Below are positions 34,927 through 44,745 of a stretch of DNA of 64,000 bases, one piece after another; the stretch's first letter is position 1, and every line of letters starts with the position of its first letter. The notes beneath the pieces were generated by a model. It did no database searches. It was given only the letters and a program-made list of their open reading frames with translations, and was not told the origin of the DNA. Position numbers and translations under genes: made by a program. Source of the stretch: Acidobacteriaceae bacterium. Lineage in GTDB: Bacteria > Acidobacteriota > Terriglobia > Terriglobales > Acidobacteriaceae. Where the stretch lies: positions 1-64,000 of the forward strand of contig JASHOQ010000032.1 in NCBI GenBank assembly GCA_030041045.1, in the 5' to 3' direction.

Positions 34927-35880
34927 ATGCCGCTGCCCCAGGACGAACGCATCGTTGCGCTGGCCGGAGATTTGCTGAAGCAGTTTGAAACCATGTTCGG
35001 CCCGCATCCGGGCTATCGGCCGGCGCATGCCAAGGGGCTGATGCTGACCGGCGCCTTCACTCCGTCGCCCGGCGCAGAGCAGCTCACGCGCGCGCCCCAT
35101 GCAGTGCGCGCGTCCACCTCGGTGACGGCGCGCTTTTCGAATTCGACGGGATTGCCCGCGCTTCCGGATAACGTGGCCGACGCCAACCCGCGCGGTTTCG
35201 CCATCCGCTTCAACCTGGCCGAGCATGTGCACACTGACATCGTGAGCCACTCGACGAATGGGTTTCCCACGCGGGACGGTTACCAGTTCCTTGAATTTCT
35301 GCGGGCGGCCGTGGCCAGCGGACCGGATGTGCCTTCACCGAAGCCAGTGGAGATTTTCTTCGGCTCGCATCCGGCGGCGCTCGCCTTTGTGCAGGCGCCC
35401 AAGCCCTTCCCCTCAAGCCTGGCGCGGCAGACCTACTACGCGGTGACGGCGTTTGCCTTCACCAATGCAGCCGGCGAGAGACGGTTCGGGCGTTACCGGA
35501 TTGTGCCCGAAGCGGGCAACGATTTCCTGAGCGACGGCCAGGTGGCGAAGATCGGGCCCGACTACCACTTCAACGAAATTGCCGAGCGCGTGGGCAAAGG
35601 GCCGGTGCGGTTCAAGATCAACGTGCAGTTGGCCGCGCCGGGCGACGTGACCGACGACGCGACGGTGCACTGGCCGGAGAGCCGCGAAGTGGTGGAATTG
35701 GGCACGGTGGAGCTCGATCCGGTGATGCCGGACTCGCTGGCGCAGCAAAAGCAGATTATCTTCGACCCCATTCCGCGCGTGGATGGTATCGAGCCCTCGG
35801 CCGATCCGCTGCTGGAGCTGCGCGCTGCCGCCTATCTCCTCAGCGGGCGGCAGCGGCGTGCCGCAAAGGCCGAGCGTTAG
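34927..35880 (+). CDS. Catalase-related heme peroxidase (SrpA-like)
   Basis: The 317-residue protein is a minimal catalase fold lacking the flavodoxin end: distal His in 'RPAHAKGLMLTGAFTPS', the distal Asn in 'DANPRGFAIRFNL', and the 'VTARFSNSTGLP' strand. Small catalase-family proteins often act as organic peroxidases rather than catalases. The proximal Tyr motif (RxFxY) is not obvious and should be checked. ATG 34927 has an AGGAGG site ten bases upstream. Confidence 0.85.
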   Translation: MPLPQDERIVALAGDLLKQFETMFGPHPGYRPAHAKGLMLTGAFTPSPGAEQLTRAPHAVRASTSVTARFSNSTGLPALPDNVADANPRGFAIRFNLAEHVHTDIVSHSTNGFPTRDGYQFLEFLRAAVASGPDVPSPKPVEIFFGSHPAALAFVQAPKPFPSSLARQTYYAVTAFAFTNAAGERRFGRYRIVPEAGNDFLSDGQVAKIGPDYHFNEIAERVGKGPVRFKINVQLAAPGDVTDDATVHWPESREVVELGTVELDPVMPDSLAQQKQIIFDPIPRVDGIEPSADPLLELRAAAYLLSGRQRRAAKAER

Positions 35881-35935
35881 CGCATAAATTTGCGAACGAC
35901 GCAGGGGCCGGCCTCGTATATACATAAGACATCGC

Positions 35936-38053
35936 ATGAAGATCCTGAGGCCAACGGCGACGCTCAAGAACCCGCGCTCGAAAAGTCGGCGGCTGGCGCG
36001 GGCACGCACTTTGACCGGCTTTCTGATTGGCACCCTAGTTGTAGCGGCCATTGCGCACGCGGGATCCGCGCCATCCGCGGCGCAGGCGCCGGCGAGCGCG
36101 GCTGCATCCGCTACAAACGCGCCGCCCTCACCGCACCTCAAGGGAGTGTTGAACCTGGATGGCCCATGGCGCTTTCAGGAAGGAGACGATCTGCGCTGGG
36201 CCGATCCCGCGTTCGACGACTCAAGCTGGACGGCGGTAAATCTGAGCCAGCCGCTTTCGGACCAGGGAGTCGATCCGTACTCGGGTTACGGATGGTATCG
36301 TCTCCGGCTGGAGCCGCAACAACTCGAGCAAGCGGCGGCGATCTCAGCCAATGCCACGCCCGCGCTGCTCATCGAAAGCGACCAGGTGGGACAACTGGCG
36401 GTGTATGTGAACGGCGTAGAGGCCGGGCATAGCCGGGGCATGACGGATGAGCCCAGCGAGTACGAGTCGCCGCCGCTCGCGATCTCGCTGACGAATGGAA
36501 ACCCCGGCGCTCCGGTGGTGCTGGCCATACGCTCGTGGGCGGGTCCGAACACCGCCATCAAGCGCGGGCTGCTGGCGCAGGTGAATCTCGGCTCGCAGGA
36601 CGAAATCAACGACAGGCTGGCTGCTGCCTCCGCACGGGAGTGGGACGAGCACGCGATCGCGGCCATGGTGCTGACGTTTCTGTTCCTGTGCGTGGCGCTC
36701 CTGGGTGCGGCGCTCTATCTGGCGCAGCGGCATCACTGCGAATATCTGTGGCTGGCGCTCTTGTGTCTTTCCGTGGCGGTGGGCGGCGCAGACGAGGCGG
36801 CCTTCGGGCTGGGAAAGATGACGCTGGCCATCTTCAGCGTGCTAGCGCTGTTTACCGGGCGCATCTTTATGGCGGTGACGCTTGAGTTCGTGCTGCGCTT
36901 CACGGCCAGTCCGGCGCGCAGAACGGTGCGCGTGGCGCAGGCCTGTTTTCTTCTGGTGCCGTTCGTCTCGCTGCTGCACTTTGAGGAGACGTACGAAGTT
37001 CTCTCCGTGAGCGCGGAGGTCGTTTTCTGCGGGCTGATATGCGTTCTGCTCTTCCGCGCGTGGCGCAGCGGACGCGGCGAGGCGGGCGTCATGCTGGTTC
37101 CATTCTTTCTGGCTGCGACCGCAGACTCCGCGGACACGGTCCTGGACTATTTGGCCAGCAAGCACTGGATTCCGGAGTGGTTTGCTTCGCACCGCTTTTA
37201 CGCCGGGCCCATCGAGTTCAGCACCGGCACGATTGCCTACGCGGTGTTTCTGGCCAGCCTGGTGGCGGTGATTCTCTACCGGTTTATCCGCGTGAGCCAG
37301 GAGGAGCAGCGCGCGCACGCGGAGATTTCTGCGGCGCGCAGCGTGCAGGCGCTGCTCATTCCCACGCAGCTGCCCTCGAACAGCAACTTCATGCTGGAGA
37401 GCGCGTACCTGCCGGTGAACGGCGTGGGCGGAGACTTTTTCCAGGTGCTGCCGCTCAAGGACGACTCGCTTTTGATCGTGGTGGGCGACGTGAGCGGCAA
37501 GGGATTGCAGGCGGCGATGAACTCCAGCACGCTGGTGGGCGCGCTTCGCAACGAGCTCTCGCACGATCCGGCTACGGTGCTGGACCACCTGAACCACGTG
37601 CTCCTGGGCGCGGTGCGGGCGCCGGGCGCGGTGCCGGAGCTCGATTCCGCGCCTTGCTTTGCCACCTGCCTGTGCGCGCGGATTTATCCCGACGGCACCC
37701 TGATAGTGGCCAACGCGGGGCATTTGAGCCCGTACCGCGATGGGCGCGAGGTGCCGCTGCCGCCGGGGCTGCCGCTGGGCGTGATTGCCGACAATCACTA
37801 CGAGCAGACGACCTTTCAACTGAACCGCGGCGACCGGCTGGTGTTTCTATCGGACGGCGTGGTGGAAGCCACCAACGCCGAGGGCGAGCTGTTCGGGTTC
37901 GAGCGTACGCAGCAGGTGAGCAATGAGTCCGCGCGCTACATTGCGGCGTCGGCGAAACACTTCGGGCAGACGGACGACATTACGGTGGTGTCGTTGTATG
38001 TGGCGTCGAAGGCGGCGACGCGGGACACGGAGCCGGCGCTGGAGACGAAGTGA
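35936..38053 (+). CDS. 7TM-receptor-like PP2C (SpoIIE) phosphatase
   Basis: The 705-residue protein starts with a signal-anchor helix, then an exported beta domain resembling GH2 sugar-binding modules ('LNLDGPWRFQEGDDLRW', 'FDDSSWTAVNLSQPL', 'WYRLRLEPQQ'), seven or so transmembrane helices (about 235-455), and a cytosolic SpoIIE/PP2C domain (about 485-690) with metal-binding 'GVGGDFFQVLPL', 'VVGDVSGKGLQAAM' and 'FLSDGVVEA'. It should dephosphorylate a regulatory partner such as an anti-anti-sigma factor in response to an extracellular ligand. No partner is adjacent. Confidence 0.85.
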   Translation: MKILRPTATLKNPRSKSRRLARARTLTGFLIGTLVVAAIAHAGSAPSAAQAPASAAASATNAPPSPHLKGVLNLDGPWRFQEGDDLRWADPAFDDSSWTAVNLSQPLSDQGVDPYSGYGWYRLRLEPQQLEQAAAISANATPALLIESDQVGQLAVYVNGVEAGHSRGMTDEPSEYESPPLAISLTNGNPGAPVVLAIRSWAGPNTAIKRGLLAQVNLGSQDEINDRLAAASAREWDEHAIAAMVLTFLFLCVALLGAALYLAQRHHCEYLWLALLCLSVAVGGADEAAFGLGKMTLAIFSVLALFTGRIFMAVTLEFVLRFTASPARRTVRVAQACFLLVPFVSLLHFEETYEVLSVSAEVVFCGLICVLLFRAWRSGRGEAGVMLVPFFLAATADSADTVLDYLASKHWIPEWFASHRFYAGPIEFSTGTIAYAVFLASLVAVILYRFIRVSQEEQRAHAEISAARSVQALLIPTQLPSNSNFMLESAYLPVNGVGGDFFQVLPLKDDSLLIVVGDVSGKGLQAAMNSSTLVGALRNELSHDPATVLDHLNHVLLGAVRAPGAVPELDSAPCFATCLCARIYPDGTLIVANAGHLSPYRDGREVPLPPGLPLGVIADNHYEQTTFQLNRGDRLVFLSDGVVEATNAEGELFGFERTQQVSNESARYIAASAKHFGQTDDITVVSLYVASKAATRDTEPALETK

Positions 38054-38106
38054 GGGATCGGCGCGTCCGGGGGCCGCTGTTTCACGCTGGTTCCTCAAAG
38101 GCAACC

Positions 38107-38162
38107 GCAGATCCTTCGACTCCGGTCGTCCGCCGCGGCGGACGACTTTCGCTCAGGATGAC
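38107..38162 (-). repeat. Dispersed repeat with palindromic insert, copy 1
   Basis: On the minus strand GTCATCCTGAGCG (38162-38150) and GTCGAAGGATCTGC (38120-38107) enclose a perfect 10-bp hairpin GTCGTCCGCC/GGCGGACGAC (38125-38134 with 38137-38146). The same flanking words with a different palindrome occur at 49950-50044. Confidence 0.8.
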
Positions 38163-38220
38163 AACGCAAGAGCTGGCGGGATGGCGCGGGACGGGGATGC
38201 CGTAGAATCGCGGAAGAGCC

Positions 38221-38709
38221 ATGCCCGTAAAAGCCCTTTATCCCGGCACCTTCGACCCGCCGACCAACGGCCACGTGGACCTGATTCAGCGCGGGTCGCG
38301 CATCTTCGACCAGCTCACGGTGGCCATCCTCATCAACCCGGTCAAGAATCCGCTGTTCACGGTAGAGGAGCGCGCGGAGATGATCAAGGAAGTCACCAGC
38401 TCGCTGGGCAACGTGAGCGTGGCCACGTTCAACGGGCTGATGGTGGACTTTGCACGGGAGCAGGGCGCCACGGCGGTGCTGCGCGGCATCCGCGCCATCA
38501 GCGATTACGAGTACGAATTTCAGATGGCGCTGATGAATCGGCGCCTGGCTCCGGAGATCGAGACCGTTTTTCTGCAGCCCGCGGGGCGCTACTCGTTTGT
38601 GAGCTCGCGCATGGTGAAAGAGGTGTTCAGCCTGCACGGCGACGTGAGCGGGCTCGTTCCCCCGAACGTGCTCAAGCGGCTTCGCGGGCGGATGAACCAG
38701 AGAGGATGA
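38221..38709 (+). CDS. coaD: Phosphopantetheine adenylyltransferase
   Basis: CoaD makes dephospho-CoA from ATP and phosphopantetheine. The 162-residue product has the nucleotidyl-transfer motif 'LYPGTFDPPTNGHVDLIQR' (T-x-GH), 'LRGIRAISDYEYEFQMALMN' and the second motif 'YSFVSSRMVKEV'. Length is normal. It follows a repeat element and is convergent with the ABC/peptidase gene. Confidence 0.97.
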   Translation: MPVKALYPGTFDPPTNGHVDLIQRGSRIFDQLTVAILINPVKNPLFTVEERAEMIKEVTSSLGNVSVATFNGLMVDFAREQGATAVLRGIRAISDYEYEFQMALMNRRLAPEIETVFLQPAGRYSFVSSRMVKEVFSLHGDVSGLVPPNVLKRLRGRMNQRG

Positions 38710-38783
38710 ATAATCTTCGCGATTGAAGGCCAGAGGATTTGGGCACGCGGTTTCAGCGGCCTGATGGCTGCTGTTCCCTTCCC

Positions 38784-41700
38784 TCACTTCGCAATGTCGA
38801 CCTTCTTGAGGTTGTCGTCGGGGACGCGGTCGATGAGCAGAAGCAGCGGATCGACCCCGGCCTTGTCGGGCTTTTCGTCTGTGGTAAAGGTCCAGGTGCT
38901 TTGCTTGCCCGTCATGTGCTCGAGCTGGCGCGCAAGGACCTTGCCGTAGCGGTTGCCCTTGGCCGGAGAAGCGAGCGCGCCCACCTCGATCCAGTCGTCC
39001 ACGGGAACCTCCGTTTCAGCGCCTTTCTCGTTGGCCTTGTATTTGCGCGTTTCCACGGTGACGGTTACGTCATATTTGCCGTCGGGGCGCTTTTTGGCCG
39101 TCGCCGTGATGCAGCGGTTCGAGAACAGCGTGATGTCTTCGAACAGATCTTTGAGCAGGTACTGGTACTGAGGCGGCGTCTGCGATTTGAGCGCGTTGAC
39201 CAGCGCCCATGATGCGGGATACGGCGGCGGGTCGTACCGGTATTGCGCCAGCACCTGGCGCAGAGCCGTGTTGATGGCGTCCGCGCCGATCATCTGGCGC
39301 AGGTAATACATCACCACGCTGCCTTTCTGGTAGTGGATGTAGCCCTGACTGGCTTCGACGCGCATGAGCGGGCGCTCCTTGAGCCGCTCCGTGCCGCGCG
39401 CACGCAGATACCCGTCCATCTCGTACTTCATGAACTTGCGCATGGCGTCAGGACCGTATTCCTTTTCCATCACCATGAGGGCCGAATACTGCGCCAGGGT
39501 CTCCGACAGCGAGGTTGCGCCCTCCATGTTGGCGCCCACAACCTGGTGCGCCCACCACTGGTGGCCCATTTCGTGGGCAACCACGTAGTAAACCATGTCG
39601 ATGTCGTCGGGCTTTTCGATGTCGGCGATGAAGCCGATGGATTCCGAATACGGCATGGTGCCGGGGAAGGCCTGCGCAAAGCTGGCCACGCGGGGAAACT
39701 CCACGATGCGCGCCTGCTTGTCGTAATAGGGGCCGTAGTTCGTGGTGTAGTAGGCGAAGGATTTCTCCACCGAGTTGAGCATGCGGGGAACATTCCAGGG
39801 ATGCTCAGGGAGGTAATAGACCTCGACGTCGATGCCGTTCCAGTTCTGGCGCGCGATGGTGAAGCGCGCGGAAATGAAGGAGTAAAAATTGAGCGCGAAG
39901 TGGTCGAGTTTGTATTCGTAGTAGTTGCGGCCGTCCTGCTGCCACTGGCGGATGAGCGAGCCGGGCGCGACCGCCATCTGGTCGGCGCTGGTGGAGATGA
40001 CGGCATCGACGTTGACCCAGTCGGCGTTGTTGGCGATGTAGGAATTCATGCAATCGGCCGTGCAATTGGCCTCGAGCGCCGGCATGAGATCTTTTTCTTT
40101 GAGGCCGAAACGCTTGCGGTCGTTGGGATCGGTAAGCTCATTGCCGTCCTGGTAGCCGATCTGGGGCACGGTGCCGGAGTTGAAGAAGCTGCCGTTCTGC
40201 GCGATGCCGTTGAGGTTGAGCTGGTTCTCGAAGCCCTTGGGGTGAAGCTCGACATCGATGCTCATGGGGCGGACTTCGCCGGGCGCGAGGGCGGGCGCGA
40301 TTTTGTAGATCTGGAAGCCGAGGCGCTTGTCGTCGGTGGTCAGCTTGGCACCTGGCAGCGAGAGGCTTTCCTGAAAGTTGCGGTCGGTGGTGATGTAAAG
40401 CGTGTCGATGGGATTGGCGGACTCATTTTTGACCTGCTGGACGCAGTGCAGGACCATCTCGCGGGTTGCAGGATACAACGCGAGATTGTATTGGACATTG
40501 ATGATGCGCGGCTGAGGAAGGCCCAGGTAACGCCTGTAATTCTTCTCGTAGTCGGCCTGGATCTTCTGATTGTCGTACTGGCTGTAGACGTGGTTCAGAA
40601 CTTCGGTATTCCAGTAGACCCAGCCGCCGGCGAGGACGAATCCGACCGCGGAGGCCGCGGCAAAGAGGCGCATGGGCCCGCGGAAGCGCAGCGCAGCGTT
40701 GGCCAGGCGCACCTTCCAGCGCAGGTCCTTGCCACGCGGCCAAAGCAGAATGGCGGCGATCGCCAGCAGGACGCCGAAGAGCGACCAGTACGCGCTGAAC
40801 CACCACCAGGACTGCATCCACGGCTGGTAGCCGAAGAAGTCGGAGTAGGTCATGTTGGGCTGGCCGCCGAACTGGACCATGTAAGTTGCTACGTGGAGCG
40901 GGCGCCAAATGAAGACGTTGGCGATGACGAAGCCGACGTAAGCGAAGTAGCCCACGTACTTGTTCGGCGAGACGACGTGGACGAAAAAGGCGAGGACGGC
41001 GAGGAAGGCGAAGCCGAGCAGATCCTGACCGAAGAGGGTTTCAATATAAACGCCCAACTGCAGGCGGGTATAGTGGTGCGCTAGCTGCACGCCGATGGCA
41101 ATGAGCATGACCAGTAGCTGCAGCGAGGCCATAGCGGTCATGAGGGCGATCAGCTTGGCAAGGAAGTTGGGCCACTCGGGGACGGGGAGCGCGTCGTTCA
41201 CTTCGTCGATGCGCGCGTCGCGCTCCTCCCACACCAGCAGGCCGGCGAAGAACGTGATAAGTGCGATGACGAAGAGATAAAAGGAGCCGGCAATCAGCTG
41301 CACCATCATGTAGGTGACGGGCCGCGTGGTGAGGCCGAATCCCTGGGTGGCGGTGAAGATGAGGGTGAGGACGCAGTTGAGCACAGCGAAGCAGGTGACC
41401 ACGATGAAGACGACGGACTTGAAGAGGCGGCGATATTCGATGCGCACGATGCCGAAGAACTGGCGCAGGCGCGCGGCGGCGCCAAAGCTGAGCGTGGCCT
41501 TGGCAAGCAGCGCGGGGATGGGCTCCTGTGCGGTCGCGGGCCCGGGCGCGGACTGCTTCCCTGCCCCCCGGCCGGCGCGCTCAGAAAAGCTGAAGCGCCA
41601 GTAGACGAACGCGAAGATGAGCAGGCCGGCCGCAATCCAGATAATGCGGTTCCAGAGCAGGATGCCGGCGAGGCCGAGGACGTGCGTGTTCTTGTCGTCG

Positions 41701-42371
41701 ACCGTCCAGTACTTGGTCATCAGGCCGAAAGCGTTGTTGCCAAAAGGATCGACGAGAGCGGCCAGTTTCTCATTTTCGAGTTTGCCCGTGAGGACGCCGG
41801 CGACGACGTCGGCGACGAGCAGCAGAAGAGCGCCGAGAAAGGAAACGATGGTCGAGCGCGAAAGCGCGGCGATGGTGAAGAGGATGGCGGCGATGAAAAA
41901 GGTGTTGGGCAGGGCAAAGTCGAGGATGCCCTTGAGGTGAGCCGACCAGAACACCGGGCCGAAGCGGTCGGTGTCGTTCCAGGGCGCGATTTTGGCCAGC
42001 AGCGCGCCCAGCGAGATGCCGAGCATGGGGATGGTGGAGACCACGACGGAGCCGAAAAAGCGGCCGAGGAGGAAGTCGCGCTTGCGGATGGGTTTGGTGA
42101 AGATGACCTGGTTCATGTTGTACGCGAACTCGCGCGCCGCGGCCGAGTTGGCGAAGGCCGTGGTCATGAGCAGGGTGATGAACCAGAAAATGGAGTAATA
42201 CTGCTCCACCACGAAGGGCGCGTTGCGCAAGGTGTTGCCGATGGCGCCGCCCACCTGGAACTGGTCAGTGCTCATGGCCAGAAGCACCATCAGGGTGACG
42301 ATGCCGATGAAGACCCAGAGCATGACGGAGCGCAACCAGTAGCGAATCTCGAAGAAGAAGAAATAGAGCAT
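38784..42371 (-). CDS. ABC transporter permease fused to M1-family metallopeptidase
   Basis: The 1195-residue protein combines two ABC-2-type permease blocks (about residues 10-280 and 305-600, roughly twelve transmembrane helices in total) with an extracytoplasmic M1 peptidase (about 625-1160). Zinc ligands are in H933EMGH937 and, 19 residues on, E957 in 'SLSETLAQYSAL'; the catalytic Tyr region is 'GYIHYQKGSVVMYYL'. The aminopeptidase GxMxN motif is not visible, so exact peptidase type is open. It pairs with the ATPase gene 11 bp upstream. A joint transport and peptide-trimming role is inference. Confidence 0.88.
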   Translation of the reverse strand: MLYFFFFEIRYWLRSVMLWVFIGIVTLMVLLAMSTDQFQVGGAIGNTLRNAPFVVEQYYSIFWFITLLMTTAFANSAAAREFAYNMNQVIFTKPIRKRDFLLGRFFGSVVVSTIPMLGISLGALLAKIAPWNDTDRFGPVFWSAHLKGILDFALPNTFFIAAILFTIAALSRSTIVSFLGALLLLVADVVAGVLTGKLENEKLAALVDPFGNNAFGLMTKYWTVDDKNTHVLGLAGILLWNRIIWIAAGLLIFAFVYWRFSFSERAGRGAGKQSAPGPATAQEPIPALLAKATLSFGAAARLRQFFGIVRIEYRRLFKSVVFIVVTCFAVLNCVLTLIFTATQGFGLTTRPVTYMMVQLIAGSFYLFVIALITFFAGLLVWEERDARIDEVNDALPVPEWPNFLAKLIALMTAMASLQLLVMLIAIGVQLAHHYTRLQLGVYIETLFGQDLLGFAFLAVLAFFVHVVSPNKYVGYFAYVGFVIANVFIWRPLHVATYMVQFGGQPNMTYSDFFGYQPWMQSWWWFSAYWSLFGVLLAIAAILLWPRGKDLRWKVRLANAALRFRGPMRLFAAASAVGFVLAGGWVYWNTEVLNHVYSQYDNQKIQADYEKNYRRYLGLPQPRIINVQYNLALYPATREMVLHCVQQVKNESANPIDTLYITTDRNFQESLSLPGAKLTTDDKRLGFQIYKIAPALAPGEVRPMSIDVELHPKGFENQLNLNGIAQNGSFFNSGTVPQIGYQDGNELTDPNDRKRFGLKEKDLMPALEANCTADCMNSYIANNADWVNVDAVISTSADQMAVAPGSLIRQWQQDGRNYYEYKLDHFALNFYSFISARFTIARQNWNGIDVEVYYLPEHPWNVPRMLNSVEKSFAYYTTNYGPYYDKQARIVEFPRVASFAQAFPGTMPYSESIGFIADIEKPDDIDMVYYVVAHEMGHQWWAHQVVGANMEGATSLSETLAQYSALMVMEKEYGPDAMRKFMKYEMDGYLRARGTERLKERPLMRVEASQGYIHYQKGSVVMYYLRQMIGADAINTALRQVLAQYRYDPPPYPASWALVNALKSQTPPQYQYLLKDLFEDITLFSNRCITATAKKRPDGKYDVTVTVETRKYKANEKGAETEVPVDDWIEVGALASPAKGNRYGKVLARQLEHMTGKQSTWTFTTDEKPDKAGVDPLLLLIDRVPDDNLKKVDIAK

Positions 42372-42382
42372 GGCGCCGTCTC

Positions 42383-43273
42383 CTAGTTATTCAGTCCCGC
42401 AATGCGCGAGAAAAAGACATCCTCGAGATCGGGAGCCACGGGAACAAAGCCCTCTTCCGGCAGCGAATCCGCATAGACGTGAATCTGCGGGCGCCCGGCG
42501 ACCAGCTTGTTGGAGATGACGTGCATGCGGCTGGAATAATCCTTGACGAGTTCGCGCTCGACGGATTTGCGCCAGACCTTGCCTTCGAGGCTGAGCACGG
42601 CGCGATCAGGCGCTCCGGTAAAGAGCACTTTACCGAGATGAATGATGGCCATGTTGCTGCAGAGGTCCATCACATCTTCGACGATGTGCGTGGAGAGGAT
42701 GACGATGACGTTGTCGCCAATCTCCGAGATCAGGTTGTAGAAGCGGTTGCGCTCGCCGGGATCGAGGCCTGCGGTGGGCTCGTCGACGATAAGGAGCTGG
42801 GGATTGCCGATAAGCGCCTGGGCGATGCCGAAGCGCTGGCGCATGCCGCCGGAGTAGCCGGTGAGGCGCTTCTTGCGGTGCTCCCACAGATTCACGCGAT
42901 GCAGGAGCTCGTGCACCGTCTCCTTGCGCTGCTTGCGGTTGACCATGCCCTTGAGCAGCGCCACCTGGTCGAGCATCTCTTCGGCGTTGACGCGGGGGTA
43001 GACGCCGAAGTCCTGAGGCAGATAGCCGAGGATGCGGCGCACTTCGTCTTTTGAGCGGAGCACGTCGAGCGAGCCGAGCCCGGGCCGGTCGAGATGGATG
43101 GAGCCCGAATCCGGCTCCTGAAGTGTCGCGATGGTGCGCATAAGCGTGGATTTGCCGGCGCCGTTGGGGCCGAGGAGGCCAAAGAGGCCGCAGGGGATGG
43201 TAAGGGTGACATTATCGAGGGCGCGCACGCCCCCTTTGTAAACCTTGGCGAGGCCTTCGATGCGAAGCTCCAT
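42383..43273 (-). CDS. ABC transporter ATP-binding protein
   Basis: The 296-residue ATPase has Walker A 'LGPNGAGKSTLMRTIATL', Q-loop 'GYLPQDFGVYPRV', signature 'YSGGMRQRFGIAQ', Walker B 'LLIVDEPTAGLDPGER' and the switch His in 'ILSTHIVEDV'. It lies 11 bp before the permease-peptidase gene on the same strand and should energise it. ABC-2 systems of this type export lipids, polysaccharides, drugs or peptides; the cargo is unknown. Confidence 0.93.
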   Translation of the reverse strand: MELRIEGLAKVYKGGVRALDNVTLTIPCGLFGLLGPNGAGKSTLMRTIATLQEPDSGSIHLDRPGLGSLDVLRSKDEVRRILGYLPQDFGVYPRVNAEEMLDQVALLKGMVNRKQRKETVHELLHRVNLWEHRKKRLTGYSGGMRQRFGIAQALIGNPQLLIVDEPTAGLDPGERNRFYNLISEIGDNVIVILSTHIVEDVMDLCSNMAIIHLGKVLFTGAPDRAVLSLEGKVWRKSVERELVKDYSSRMHVISNKLVAGRPQIHVYADSLPEEGFVPVAPDLEDVFFSRIAGLNN

Positions 43274-43495
43274 GGCCGGCGAGTCCTCCCGTTGCGGTGG
43301 GCGATGCGGTTGTGAGGCAGATCGCTAGCGCGCGATGCCTCTGGGCAAAAGGCGCGCGGAAGATAACGCGTTTTGAAATAGTACGTGAGCGGGGCGGGAA
43401 AAGTGTCATCAAAATGAGAGAAATTTGACGAGTGGTGCAGGCGATTCGCTTCAACAAGCTTTTGCGATTCAGGAAAATTCTGTCAAGATAGAACT

Positions 43496-44689
43496 ATGAC
43501 AGTCACTGCTTCGCAAGTCTTTGCCGACCGTATTGGCCGCATCGAGGTTTCCGCAACCATGGCCGTGGCCGCAGAAGCGGCCAAGCTGCGCGCGCAGGGC
43601 GCCAACCTGGTGGATTTCGGTGCCGGCGAGCCGCATTTCGCCACGCCGCGGCACATCAAGGACGCGGCCATCGCCGCCATTGACGCAAATTTTACGCGCT
43701 ATACCGTGGTGGCGGGCATTCCCGACCTGCGCAGGGCCATCGTGGAGCGGCACGCATGCGACTTCGGCTCCGACTACTCGGTCGACGAGGCCATCTTCAC
43801 CACCGGCGGCAAGCAGGCGCTGTTCAACGCCATTCAAATCCTCGTCGATCATGGCGACGAGGTGATTCTTCCCGTTCCCTATTGGGTGAGCTTCAAAGAC
43901 ATCATCCAGTACGCGGGCGGCACGGTGCTGTATCTCGAAACCAGCGAGGGAGAGAACTTCCGCATCCGGCCGGAAGCGATTGAGGCGGCGATTACCCCGC
44001 GGACGAAAGCGATCATTCTGAATTCGCCGTCGAACCCGGCGGGCTCCGTGGTTTCCGCCGCGGACCTCGAGCGCATTGTTTCGCTCGCGCACAAGCGGAA
44101 TATTTTTCTGCTTCTCGACGAGTGCTACGTTTACCTCAACTATGCCGGCAAGCCGGTGAGTGGAGGATCGTTTCCGTGGGCCAAGGAGCACGTGGTCATC
44201 CTGGGCTCGCTCTCCAAGACCTACGCCATGACCGGCTGGCGCGCGGGGTATGCGCTGGCATCGAAGGCGGTGGTGGCCAACCTGAGCAAGCTGCAGTCGC
44301 AATCGACCTCGAATGCGAGCAGCGTTGTGCAGAAGGCGGCGATTGCGGCGCTGTCCGGGCCGCAGCAGTGCGTGAGCGAGTTTCGCGCGGAGTTCCTGTC
44401 GTTGCGCGACCACATGCTTGCGCGCCTCAACGAGATTCCCGGCGTAACCTGCACCAAGCCGGAGGGCGCGTTCTACGTCTACCCCAACATCGGCGCGTAT
44501 CTGGGCAAGGGCGGCGTGCGCACGGCCACGGAGCTGGCCACGCGGCTGCTGCACGAGGCGCATGTGGTGACGGTGCCGGGCGAGGCCTTCGGAACCGGCG
44601 AGCATATTCGCTTGTCGTACCCGGTGACGAAAGAGAACATCGACGAGGGCACGCGGCGTATGAAGGATTTCTTGTTGGCGTTGACTTAG
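43496..44689 (+). CDS. aspC: Class I PLP-dependent aminotransferase (aspartate aminotransferase-like)
   Basis: The 397-residue protein has 'DFGAGEPHFATPRHIKDAAI', PLP-phosphate region 'TTGGKQALFNAIQ', 'NSPSNPAGSV', the substrate Tyr region 'LLLDECYVYLNYAG', PLP lysine 'LSKTYAMTGWRAGYALA' and C-terminal 'HIRLSYPVTKENIDEG' with the carboxylate-binding Arg. This is the AAT I-gamma pattern; aspartate is the likely substrate, though prephenate-type relatives cannot be excluded. It ends before an intrinsic terminator. Confidence 0.92.
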   Translation: MTVTASQVFADRIGRIEVSATMAVAAEAAKLRAQGANLVDFGAGEPHFATPRHIKDAAIAAIDANFTRYTVVAGIPDLRRAIVERHACDFGSDYSVDEAIFTTGGKQALFNAIQILVDHGDEVILPVPYWVSFKDIIQYAGGTVLYLETSEGENFRIRPEAIEAAITPRTKAIILNSPSNPAGSVVSAADLERIVSLAHKRNIFLLLDECYVYLNYAGKPVSGGSFPWAKEHVVILGSLSKTYAMTGWRAGYALASKAVVANLSKLQSQSTSNASSVVQKAAIAALSGPQQCVSEFRAEFLSLRDHMLARLNEIPGVTCTKPEGAFYVYPNIGAYLGKGGVRTATELATRLLHEAHVVTVPGEAFGTGEHIRLSYPVTKENIDEGTRRMKDFLLALT

Positions 44690-44709
44690 CTTTTGGGACG
44701 CGGACGAAG

Positions 44710-44742
44710 CGCCGGGGCCTGAGGCTCCGGCGTTGCTTTTTT
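44710..44742 (+). terminator. Rho-independent terminator of the aminotransferase gene
   Basis: Stem CGCCGGGGCC (44710-44719) / GGCTCCGGCG (44723-44732) with a 3-nt loop and one G-T pair, followed by TTGC and six T (44737-44742). Confidence 0.85.
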
Positions 44743-44745
44743 CCT

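Noticed and set aside
39243..41084. 613-codon plus-strand frame opposite the ABC/peptidase gene
   Set aside because: Composition (His, Val, Asp rich, no motifs) and full overlap with a clear M1 peptidase gene indicate a shadow.
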